Below the pieces are notes generated by a model. It ran no database searches and was not told the origin of the DNA. It saw nothing but the letters and a program-made list of their open reading frames with translations. A DNA stretch of 64,000 bases from J095 sp964517605. Lineage in GTDB: Bacteria > Chloroflexota > Anaerolineae > 4572-78 > J111. The translations under genes and the position numbers were made by a program. The DNA lies in NCBI GenBank assembly GCA_964517605.1, contig CAZFCE010000017.1, forward strand, positions 1 through 64,000, in the 5' to 3' direction. Positions 1 to 7,355 of this stretch are shown here, one piece after another (positions within the stretch are counted from its first letter, which is position 1; every line of letters begins with the position of its first letter).

Positions 1-300
1 TTTGGATTAGATTGGCTCTATTTTACCCGTGTTTAGCCTTTTTTCGTAAGTCCTAGAAACTATAAAGGGCTGGGGCAGCCCAATCACAACAACCGGGTTG
101 CCCTATTGTAGCACAGGTGCGGGGCCGGGGACTACTTTGGAGGGCAAACCCATACTAACTTGGCTCCGGTGAAATTCTCGATACAAGTGGCCGGCACTTT
201 ATAAAGTGCCGGCCACTTTGCGCCCAGAAACGTAATCCACGCCGGTGGGTGGGTATAATCATCCTCCGGGGTGAGTAGGGTCATCCTATACTGTGAGGAT
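1..300. other. Left-edge intergenic region
   Basis: No gene is supported here. The stretch lies beyond the 3' end of the DUF2079 gene, which is read leftward. It holds a short imperfect hairpin (arms 73-81 and 95-103, one wobble pair) and a perfect 34-bp palindrome at 185-218, listed separately. A TACAAT hexamer on the minus strand at 105-110 could be the -10 box of a gene lying left of the window, but no good -35 box accompanies it. The open frames crossing the region are short and have no recognisable protein content. Confidence 0.5.
185..218. repeat. Perfect 34-bp palindrome
   Basis: The sequence is its own exact reverse complement over 34 bp, with the centre between 201 and 202; each arm runs AAGTGGCCGGCACTTTA. 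It starts about 80 bp downstream of the DUF2079 stop codon. Neither strand has a following T tract, so it is not a typical intrinsic terminator. It could still end transcription as a long hairpin, be a repetitive extragenic palindrome, or bind a dimeric protein. The palindrome is seen directly; its role is unknown. Confidence 0.8.
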
Positions 301-2712
301 TTAACGGGACAGGTTGATTTCAACGTGGTCGCCGCCGGCAGCCAGGGGCAGCCGTTCGCCGGTGGCGGGGCGGTACACCCCCACGTGCAGGGCATACCGG
401 CCCGGCGGCAACAGGGCCGGCACCGCAAACGTTACCGTCTCCACCACCACCTCGCCGGGTTGCCACAAATTGGTGGGGTACTGGCCGCGGTCGGGCGGCG
501 CATCCTGCTGGCCCACCACCCGGCCCTCCGCGTTAACCAACTGCGCAAACCGCACCAAATTCTCCGGGGCGGCCACCGCCTGCCAGTAGAGCGTTACCGC
601 CGCCTGCGCCGCATCGCCGGCGGGGGTAATTTGGGGCGGAGTGTAGCCAAATAACTCAAGCTGATGGCCAAAGTTGGCGGCCAACGGCTGCGCCGCCGCC
701 GGGCGATCAAACCGGCGCGGCGTAGGGCCGCCAACCGGCATTTGCCACGCCTGTTCAATGGCAGCCAGTTCCACCAGCGTGCCGGCGGCGGGCAACCGCA
801 CCCGCAGCGGCGTAGCCGGGTTAACCGCCGGGCGCAACCGGGCAGCCTCGGCCCAGCGGTCATCCCCGTTGATAACGCCCAGCGCCAGCCGGTAGGCCGC
901 CGTAGCGCGGGTGTACCACGGCAGCGTATTAAAGGTTAGCCGCACGGTTTGGCCCACCGGCCACTGTTTAGCGGGGTACCACACCAGCGCCGGCGGCGCG
1001 GCGGTGGTAGCGCCCACCGGTTGGCCGGCGGCATCCAGCAAATAGAGCACCGGCTGCTCGCCGGCCAGCGGGCGCAACGGCTCCACATCAACCGTTACCT
1101 GCACCTCTTCCTGCCGGTTAAACCGGAGCGAGTAACCGCGCAGGCGCAGGGCATCGCCAAAATCAACTTGCAGCAGGGTGTCGGGCGGCGCGGCGGGTTG
1201 AGCAAAGGTATAAAAGGAAGGCGGCAGCGCCACCGCCGGAGCCGCCGGAGCCGGCGCAAAATGCAGAATGCCATCCGTGGCGGCCACCAGCCGGTAGTTG
1301 CCGCCGGTGAGCAGCGTTTTTTGCAAAAACCGGTGCAGGTCGCCGCTGTTTTCAAACGCGGTCACATCCAGCACAACCTCCTGCGCCGGCGCGGCGGCGG
1401 GAAAAGCGGGGTCGGTAAAGTAGGCAAAATCGGTGTAGATGATGGGCCGCCGGCTGAGGTGCGGGGCCAGGTTGGATTGGGCAAACACCGGTACGTCGGG
1501 CGGGATGGCCGCCAGCACGGCCTCAAGTTGGCGGTGATGGGGCGTAACCGCCGGCCAGGTAAACGGGCGGGCCAGCGGCGAATAACCGCGATAAAAATGG
1601 TACACGCCCGCAAACGCCAGCAGCAGCGCCAATAGCGCCGCCGTAAAATATTCGGGCCGGGCGGCCAGGCGTCGCAGCGTGCCTATTCCCAGCACCACCG
1701 AAATAAACAAAAACGGGGCCAGCGGCGCGCCGTAGTGAAAATCCTCCAGCCGCCAGGTAAACGGGTTATCGCTGAGCAGGTTCACCGCCAGCGAGGGCAG
1801 CAGCGGCAGCAGCGTAAGCGGGCTGAACAGCGCCACAAACGCGGTGGGGAAAAACAGGCCCAGCAGATAATTGGGCAAACCCACCTGTTGCATGTGGGCC
1901 AGCAGCGCATCGGGCCGGGTGAGCAGCGTTTGCAGCATCTCCGGTGGCGAGTGGCCCAGCCAGCCGTACCGGTTAAGCTGAATATTGCCGCCGGCGGCAA
2001 ATAACGGCTGGATAACGGCCACCGCCGCCCCAAACCAGGCCGCCGCCGCCGCCACCAGCAGCGCGGCCAGCCGCCAGCGCCGTTGGGCCAGCCCGGCGTA
2101 CAAGCCGAGCATGGCCACCACCAGCGGCATATCCTCTTTGCAGGCCATGGCCAGTAGCGCCCACAGCCAAAACCGGCGGTTGTGGCGCTGCTCCAGCGCC
2201 AGAAAAGCGGCCAGCAAAAAAACGGGGGCCAGCGTAACCGCGTGAAAATCAAACAGCGCCGCCGACTCCAGCGTGGGCAGCAGCAAATAAGCCAGCGGGA
2301 TGGCCAGCAGCGCCCAATCCAGCCATTGCCCGGCGGGCGGGGGTTGGCTTAACCGCAACCGGCTCAATTGATACAGCGGCCACGCGCCCAGCGCCACCGC
2401 AACGGCCTGCGCCAGCAGCAACAACTCCGGGCCGCCCACCCCCAACCAGTAAAACGGCACAAACAGCAACAAAATCGGTTCAACATGCAGGGCCAGCCGG
2501 TTTTGCACCGGAGCCATCAGCGTAAATTGCATAAAATGGCCGTGAGCGGTGTTCCACAGGGCCTGGTCAACATTGCCAATATCCAGCCCGTTGGTAAGGT
2601 AGGCGCGGTGTTGCTGCACCGCCATCGCTCCCAAAAAAGCGGCAAACGCAAGGATGATACCAAGGAGTAGGGAGTACGGAGTACGGAATATTTGGCGGGT
2701 GGGGTTGCGCAT
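301..2712 (-). CDS. DUF2079 family membrane protein with tandem C-terminal beta domains
   Basis: 803 residues. The first 400 or so are hydrophobic, with about ten membrane segments, and match the DUF2079 type (early motif NGLDIGNVDQALWNT), a family that resembles integral membrane glycosyltransferases. No enzyme activity is proven for the family. The remainder is predicted to be extracytoplasmic. It contains two related beta-rich modules, near residues 510-650 (beginning VDFGDALRLRGYSL) and 674-803 (beginning ANFGHQLELFGYT). The second closely resembles the end of the upstream GT39 protein. The ATG has GGAGGA eight bases upstream, inside the end of the preceding gene, with only 4 bp between the two genes, so they are almost certainly co-transcribed. 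Residues 7-16 are encoded by a heptad repeat. A role in sugar or lipid-linked glycan transfer at the envelope is inferred. Confidence 0.8.
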   Translation of the reverse strand: MRNPTRQIFRTPYSLLLGIILAFAAFLGAMAVQQHRAYLTNGLDIGNVDQALWNTAHGHFMQFTLMAPVQNRLALHVEPILLLFVPFYWLGVGGPELLLLAQAVAVALGAWPLYQLSRLRLSQPPPAGQWLDWALLAIPLAYLLLPTLESAALFDFHAVTLAPVFLLAAFLALEQRHNRRFWLWALLAMACKEDMPLVVAMLGLYAGLAQRRWRLAALLVAAAAAWFGAAVAVIQPLFAAGGNIQLNRYGWLGHSPPEMLQTLLTRPDALLAHMQQVGLPNYLLGLFFPTAFVALFSPLTLLPLLPSLAVNLLSDNPFTWRLEDFHYGAPLAPFLFISVVLGIGTLRRLAARPEYFTAALLALLLAFAGVYHFYRGYSPLARPFTWPAVTPHHRQLEAVLAAIPPDVPVFAQSNLAPHLSRRPIIYTDFAYFTDPAFPAAAPAQEVVLDVTAFENSGDLHRFLQKTLLTGGNYRLVAATDGILHFAPAPAAPAVALPPSFYTFAQPAAPPDTLLQVDFGDALRLRGYSLRFNRQEEVQVTVDVEPLRPLAGEQPVLYLLDAAGQPVGATTAAPPALVWYPAKQWPVGQTVRLTFNTLPWYTRATAAYRLALGVINGDDRWAEAARLRPAVNPATPLRVRLPAAGTLVELAAIEQAWQMPVGGPTPRRFDRPAAAQPLAANFGHQLELFGYTPPQITPAGDAAQAAVTLYWQAVAAPENLVRFAQLVNAEGRVVGQQDAPPDRGQYPTNLWQPGEVVVETVTFAVPALLPPGRYALHVGVYRPATGERLPLAAGGDHVEINLSR
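2664..2691. repeat. Heptad tandem repeat inside coding sequence
   Basis: Four consecutive seven-base units: GGAGTAG, GGAGTAC, GGAGTAC, GGAATAT. They lie near the 5' end of the DUF2079 gene and encode IFRTPYSLL on the minus strand. Seven-base tandem repeats of this kind also occur at 3595-3622 and, in degenerate form, near 30460-30515. Confidence 0.75.
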
Positions 2713-2716
2713 ACGC

Positions 2717-4729
2717 CTATTCCTCCGCGCCGGGTTGGTTCACCGGCGAGGCGGCCCCCAGCAGCAGGCCGCCGCCCGCGCCCAGCGGTTGGCCCGTGGC
2801 CGGTAACGGCTGCCCCGTGGCGGGGTTGTATACGCCTACTTCCAGCCGGTATTGGGCCAAATTGCCGGGCGCGGCAGCGGCGGGCAGCGTTACCTGTTGG
2901 GCATCTGCGATGAACATGCCCGGCTGCCAGCGCGCCACCGGCCACAAGCCCATCACCGGCGGCGAATCGGTTTTGGCCCAGATTTGGCCGTGGTCGTCAA
3001 CCAGCCGCACAAACACAAAACGCTCGGCGGGCGGCGGCGCTATCACCTGCCACTGGAGCGTGACCACCAGCGCCGGTTCGTCACCGGTTGGCGGCAGCGA
3101 TAAATTGTAGCCCAGCAGCCGGAGTTCGCCGCCAAAATCGCCGCCCAGCGCAAACTGCGGTGGTGATGACGGCGCGGTAAAGCCCGCCACCGGGCCGGGG
3201 TATACCCAGGCGTAATCCACGCCGTTGAGCCGGGCGGTGTACTCCGGCGGGCGGCGGTGGCGAAAATAATCAATGATGTTGGGATTGGGAATGTTACGCT
3301 GCGCCTGGCTAATGTACACCACGGTGTGGTCGGCGGTGAGCATATTCTCCGGCGGCGTTACCGGTTGGGTTTGGCCGCGGTAATATAATGGAAACAGAAA
3401 ATCGTACCAGGCGGCCACCGTAGCCGGCGGCTGCCGGTTGAGGTAGCCGGCGGCCAAATCCAGCCCTTCGCCCCAGCCAATCAGCAGGGTGTCGGGTGCC
3501 CAGCGCCAGCCGCCCACCGCCGGGTTGTAGTAGCTAAAATAATAGGGATGGTAAACCAGGGCGAAGGCCGCAACCAATCCCAATGCAATGAACGACGAGT
3601 AACGAATGACGAATGACGAATAGCGCCGGCGGGCCAGTTGGCCGAGTTGCGCCCAGCCCCACCCCGCCAGCAGGCAAAACGCGGGCCAGGCCGGCAACAT
3701 GTACCGCACCGACTTTTTGGAAGCGATGGTCATCAGCAGTAAATAGACCAGAGCCAGCGCCCACAGGGCCACGGCGTCGCGGGTGGCCGGGCCGGGTAAT
3801 GTTCGCAGCGCGTAAACGGTAAACCCCGCGCCAAGCGCCAGGCCGATGAGCAGCCACGGCGTGGCTTTAAGCAAAAAGGCCACCGGATAAAACAGCGGGC
3901 CGGGGTCGTCAACAAACCGGCCCAGCCAGAACATACCCAGATTACCGGTGCCGGCGGCCTGGTCGTGCAGCAGCTTGTCCAGCGTTAGCCCCACCGCACC
4001 GGCGGGATTCACCCACATGGCCGGCCACAACGCCACAAAAACCGCCGCCGCCGCCAGCAGCGCCGCCCCGCCGCCCAACAGCACCCGGCCCCACCAGCGG
4101 CCATTCCGCCAGCAGCCGGCGGTAACGGCCCAGCCCAGCGTGGCTACCGCCAGCAGCGGCCCCAGCAGCAGTGCCGTGCTTTTGGTAAGCAGCGCCAGCC
4201 CGGTGAACAGCCCGGCCAGCGCCAGCCAGCGGCGTTGTTCGGCGCGCAGCCACAGCAGCCAGCTTACCCCGGCCAGCGTTATAGTGAGCGCCAGCGTGGC
4301 CTCGTTGTGTAGCAGGCGGCTGTAGCCCAGCATGTACGGGTCGAGCGCCAGCAGCGCCACGCCCACAAATGCCGGCCAATCGCCCAGCAGCTTTTGGCCC
4401 AGGCCGTACAGCGCCAGCATCAACAAGCCGGTAAGCAGCCCCACCGCCAGCCGCCCGGCCACATACGCGCCCAACTCGGTGGGCGGCAGGTTGATGACCG
4501 GCGCAGCCGCCAGCGCAATGGTTACACCCGGATAGCCAATGCCCAGCGTTTGCTCAAAATTACCGGTGGCCACGCCGTGGGCAAACTGGCGGGCGTGCTC
4601 CAGAAACAGCGGTTCGTCCGGGGTGATGAACACATCCAGGTTGACCAGCCGGGGAATGAACACCAGCGCCGCCAGCAATAGCCAGCGCAGTTTGTTGGGC
4701 GCAGAAACAAAACCGGAAAAAGCAGTCAT
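2717..4729 (-). CDS. GT39/ArnT-like membrane glycosyltransferase with C-terminal beta domain
   Basis: 670 residues. The architecture is that of GT-C-fold polyprenyl-phosphate-dependent sugar transferases (PMT/ArnT superfamily). The first extracytoplasmic loop carries the acidic pair in FITPDEPLFLEHARQF, the usual catalytic/sugar-phosphate site in this superfamily, and about eleven hydrophobic segments follow. Residues from about 524 to the end form a soluble module (VTLQWQV, then VGVYNPATGQPLP) that also ends the downstream DUF2079 protein. Donor and acceptor cannot be read from the sequence. The ATG at 4729 lacks a strong Shine-Dalgarno sequence. Residues about 366-380 (YSSFVIRYSSF) are encoded by an ACGAATG heptad repeat that has apparently been taken into the gene without breaking it. 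Confidence 0.8.
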   Translation of the reverse strand: MTAFSGFVSAPNKLRWLLLAALVFIPRLVNLDVFITPDEPLFLEHARQFAHGVATGNFEQTLGIGYPGVTIALAAAPVINLPPTELGAYVAGRLAVGLLTGLLMLALYGLGQKLLGDWPAFVGVALLALDPYMLGYSRLLHNEATLALTITLAGVSWLLWLRAEQRRWLALAGLFTGLALLTKSTALLLGPLLAVATLGWAVTAGCWRNGRWWGRVLLGGGAALLAAAAVFVALWPAMWVNPAGAVGLTLDKLLHDQAAGTGNLGMFWLGRFVDDPGPLFYPVAFLLKATPWLLIGLALGAGFTVYALRTLPGPATRDAVALWALALVYLLLMTIASKKSVRYMLPAWPAFCLLAGWGWAQLGQLARRRYSSFVIRYSSFIALGLVAAFALVYHPYYFSYYNPAVGGWRWAPDTLLIGWGEGLDLAAGYLNRQPPATVAAWYDFLFPLYYRGQTQPVTPPENMLTADHTVVYISQAQRNIPNPNIIDYFRHRRPPEYTARLNGVDYAWVYPGPVAGFTAPSSPPQFALGGDFGGELRLLGYNLSLPPTGDEPALVVTLQWQVIAPPPAERFVFVRLVDDHGQIWAKTDSPPVMGLWPVARWQPGMFIADAQQVTLPAAAAPGNLAQYRLEVGVYNPATGQPLPATGQPLGAGGGLLLGAASPVNQPGAEE
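3595..3622. repeat. Heptad tandem repeat inside coding sequence
   Basis: Four seven-base units: ACGAGTA, ACGAATG, ACGAATG, ACGAATA. They sit inside the GT39 gene and produce the repeated peptide YSSFVIRYSSF. The units resemble the CGAAT-rich repeats in the intergenic regions near 9722-9812, 30460-30515 and 36969-37072. Confidence 0.75.
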
Positions 4730-4746
4730 TTTGGTAAGAATTCGTG

Positions 4747-4866
4747 CCGGTCAACAACATCTTGTGCGCCAGAGATTGAAATTTTTACCACCGAGACGCA
4801 GAGCGCCCAGAGAAAAAATTTAGAAACCTCAGCGACCTCGGCGGTGTTTAACATGCTCTTGACCGG
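4747..4866. repeat. Nested imperfect palindromic element
   Basis: Outer arms at 4747-4760 and 4853-4866 are inverted repeats matching at 12 of 14 positions (CCGGTCAA...CAT type). Inside them, CACCGAGACGCAGAG starting near 4789 faces CTCAGCGACCTCGGCGGTG near 4828-4846, a second inverted pair. The element fills most of the 173-bp gap between the patatin and GT39 genes. CCGAGACGCAGAG-type palindromes are widespread non-coding repeats in bacterial genomes. No protein is encoded, and a MITE-like origin is possible but unproven. Confidence 0.6.
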
Positions 4867-4902
4867 TACACATTTTGGTTAAATTTGGTAAAATTGATGG
4901 AT

Positions 4903-6528
4903 TTACGGCGCGGTCAGGGCTTTTTGAATGTGCGGCAGCATTTGCCGGGCCGATTCTTCGCCCACCGTTACCAGCGCGCCGGCCTGCTCAAAATCCAGCG
5001 AGTGGTTGGCCGAAACGTTGTTCTGGATAAGCACATCAATCAGGGGCAATTGTTTGCTGATGACTTCGGCTTCCATGGCGCTGTAAATATTAAAGACGGT
5101 TTGCATAATGTTGGGCATTTTATCGGTGCTGCCGCGATAACTCTGGGCCAACGGCTGCACCACGCTGGAAGCAATCACAATATCCGCGCCCCGCTCGCGC
5201 AGCACGCTGGCGGGCAGCGGGTTAACAATGCCGCCATCCAAAAAGTAGCGGCCCTGGTAGTGCCACGGCTCGGCCACCACCGGAATGCTGAGGCTGGCGC
5301 GAATGGCATCGGCCAGCGGCCCGGAATCAAACACAATTTCTTCGCCGGTGTAGGCGTCGGCGGCCACCATAAAAATGGGCGTGGGCAAATCCTCAAAATT
5401 TTTATGGTTCACCCATTTGGCAATCAATTTATTGCGGGCAATTTTGCCTTTAACCAGCGCCGTGCGCGGCGGAAAGTTAAAATCCCAGTTTTTAAGGCTG
5501 GTGGCGGCTTTGAGTTCGTCCACAAAGCCCACCAGTTGCTCAATATTCCAGCCCTGCGCGTACAACACGCCAAACAAAGCCCCGGCGCTGGTGCCGGCCA
5601 CCAGGTCAATGGGGATGTTGTTTTCCATTAAAACCTTGAGCACCCCCAAATGCGCCACGCCCCGCGAACCGCCGCTGGAGAGCGCCAGCCCCACCGTGCG
5701 CCCGGTAAGGCGGCGGGCGGCGCGGGCCAGCTCGGTTTTGGTAGAGCCGATGACCCACGCATCGCGCTTTTTGCCGGCGGGTAAAAACCAGGCTGGCGGC
5801 GGGCCAACGCTCACCACCGTATCGGCCAGGTCAATAGCTTTTTGGGCCAGCGCCGAAGGTTGATCGGGCAACGCCACCACCACGTGTTTAAATACCTGAA
5901 TCTGGTGGCTCAGGTGTTCGGCCAGGTTGGTTTCGGTTAAATCCAGGCTGTTGAGCAGCATCAGCCCGCCCGACAGGGTGATTTTGGTAGTGATGGGGGC
6001 ATCGGGCAGTGGCAAAAAGCCAATGGTTGATTTGAGTTCAACGCGAATGGCCTGGGTTAGTTCAATGCCCAGCCCGCCAAAAATGGCGGTAATCCGGCGG
6101 GGTTTTCTGAGGGTTTGCTTGCGTTGCGTGGTTGTAACCAGCCGCTTGCTGAGTTCGCGCATCATTTCCAGGGCGATGGTGGGGCGGGTGGCAATGAGGT
6201 GGTCAAACTCGGTTTTGCGGAGCGCCCACAATTGGGCATCGAGCATAATTTGCAGGTTGGCGGTGCGCGGCTGGGCCAGCAGCAGCGAAATTTCGCCCAC
6301 AAAACTGCCCGGCCCCATAAACGCGATGGTTTCGCGCCCGTCGTCGCCCACTACAGCCACCTGCCCGGTTTCAACCAGGTACATGGTATCGCCAAAATCC
6401 CCTTTTCTGAACACAAATTCGCCTTTGGGGTAGGTTTCTTTGTGCAAACTTTTAGAGATTAGCTCAAGGTCGGCCTCAGCAAGGTTTCTGAACAGGGGAA
6501 TGCTTTTTAGCAGGCTTATTTGTAACAC
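4903..6528 (-). CDS. Cyclic-nucleotide-binding-domain patatin-like phospholipase
   Basis: 541 residues, an NTE-type serine lipid hydrolase. Residues 1-130 form a cNMP-binding (CRP-like) beta-barrel (FVGEISLLLAQPRTANL is the phosphate-binding-cassette region). About 150 residues of linker follow, then a patatin domain from about residue 283. It has the oxyanion loop SSGGSRGVAHLG, the nucleophile elbow GTSAG (serine near 311) and the catalytic aspartate in FLDGGIVNPLP (near 428). The Ser-Asp dyad is intact, so (lyso)phospholipase activity is expected, probably gated by a nucleotide or another ligand. The length fits the bacterial cNMP-patatin group. The GTG start at 6528 has GGAG upstream. It lies 68 bp after the UDG gene on the same strand. 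Confidence 0.87.
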   Translation of the reverse strand: MLQISLLKSIPLFRNLAEADLELISKSLHKETYPKGEFVFRKGDFGDTMYLVETGQVAVVGDDGRETIAFMGPGSFVGEISLLLAQPRTANLQIMLDAQLWALRKTEFDHLIATRPTIALEMMRELSKRLVTTTQRKQTLRKPRRITAIFGGLGIELTQAIRVELKSTIGFLPLPDAPITTKITLSGGLMLLNSLDLTETNLAEHLSHQIQVFKHVVVALPDQPSALAQKAIDLADTVVSVGPPPAWFLPAGKKRDAWVIGSTKTELARAARRLTGRTVGLALSSGGSRGVAHLGVLKVLMENNIPIDLVAGTSAGALFGVLYAQGWNIEQLVGFVDELKAATSLKNWDFNFPPRTALVKGKIARNKLIAKWVNHKNFEDLPTPIFMVAADAYTGEEIVFDSGPLADAIRASLSIPVVAEPWHYQGRYFLDGGIVNPLPASVLRERGADIVIASSVVQPLAQSYRGSTDKMPNIMQTVFNIYSAMEAEVISKQLPLIDVLIQNNVSANHSLDFEQAGALVTVGEESARQMLPHIQKALTAP

Positions 6529-6596
6529 GGGTTTGCTCCGCCGGTAATGTAGGCTGCTGATGATTGTACCACAACCGGCCCGGATTGAACACTTGT

Positions 6597-7289
6597 TTAT
6601 GTTAATAGCGACCGCGCCAGGTGAAAAACATCGGCGAGCATTTGGGGCGTCAGCCGCCCGGTTTGGGTGTTTTGGCGGCTGGGGTGATAGGCCGCCAGCA
6701 GGTGAACGGCGCGCCGCCCGGCCAGGCCATCAATTGAATAATGAACGCCATGCCCAAATTTTAGTTTGGGCGCGTTCCAGCCGTGGTCGCGCAGCAGCCG
6801 CAACACGCCCTCAAAGGCCACCTGCCCCAACGCCACCACCACCTGCACCTGCGGCATCAACGCCCATTCGCGGGCCAAAAAGGGGCGGCAGTTGTCCAGT
6901 TCGGCGGGAGTGGGTTTGTTGCCGGGCGGGGCGCAGCGGCCCACCGCGGTGATAAAGGCATCAGTTAGGATAAGGTCATCGTCGCGGCTGCGGGCGGTGG
7001 GCCGGCTGGCAAAACCAACCTGATGCAGCGCGGCGTACAGCGTGTCGCCGGAGCTATCGCCGGTGAACATGCGCCCGGTGCGGTTGGAGCCGTGCGCGCC
7101 GGGCGCCAGCCCCACCAGCCACACCCGGCCCTGCGGATCGCCAAAGCCGGGCACGGGGCGGCCCCAATAATCGCAATTTTGGTAGGCGCGGCGTTTGTCG
7201 CGGGCCATCTGTTCGCGCCATTCCACCAGGCGCGGGCAGGCGCGGCAGGTCGTCACATCGTTATTTAGGTTATCCCAATCAGCTTGCAC
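6597..7289 (-). CDS. Family 5 uracil-DNA glycosylase (UDGb)
   Basis: 230 residues. The protein removes uracil, and in characterised relatives also some other deaminated bases, from DNA, starting base excision repair. Motif A is GLAPGAHGSNRTGR (residues 60-73) and motif B is HPSRQN (202-207). This pairing, with alanine where families 1 and 4 have an acidic residue, is typical of family 5. Four cysteines (15, 18, 119, 134) fit the 4Fe-4S site of families 4 and 5. The GTG start at 7289 has TGGAGGG nine bases upstream. It is full length. The next gene downstream on the same strand is the patatin. Confidence 0.92.
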   Translation of the reverse strand: MQADWDNLNNDVTTCRACPRLVEWREQMARDKRRAYQNCDYWGRPVPGFGDPQGRVWLVGLAPGAHGSNRTGRMFTGDSSGDTLYAALHQVGFASRPTARSRDDDLILTDAFITAVGRCAPPGNKPTPAELDNCRPFLAREWALMPQVQVVVALGQVAFEGVLRLLRDHGWNAPKLKFGHGVHYSIDGLAGRRAVHLLAAYHPSRQNTQTGRLTPQMLADVFHLARSLLT

Positions 7290-7355
7290 CGGCAGCCCTC
7301 CAGGTTAAATTTGGGTTAAAGTTACCCTATTTTACCCAAAACGGCAACAGCCCGG

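Noticed and set aside
949..1635. Long open frame on the plus strand opposite the DUF2079 gene
   Set aside because: Its protein is Arg/Gly/His/Gln-rich, as expected from the antisense of GC-rich coding DNA, with no domain, no ribosome binding site and full overlap with a well-supported gene.
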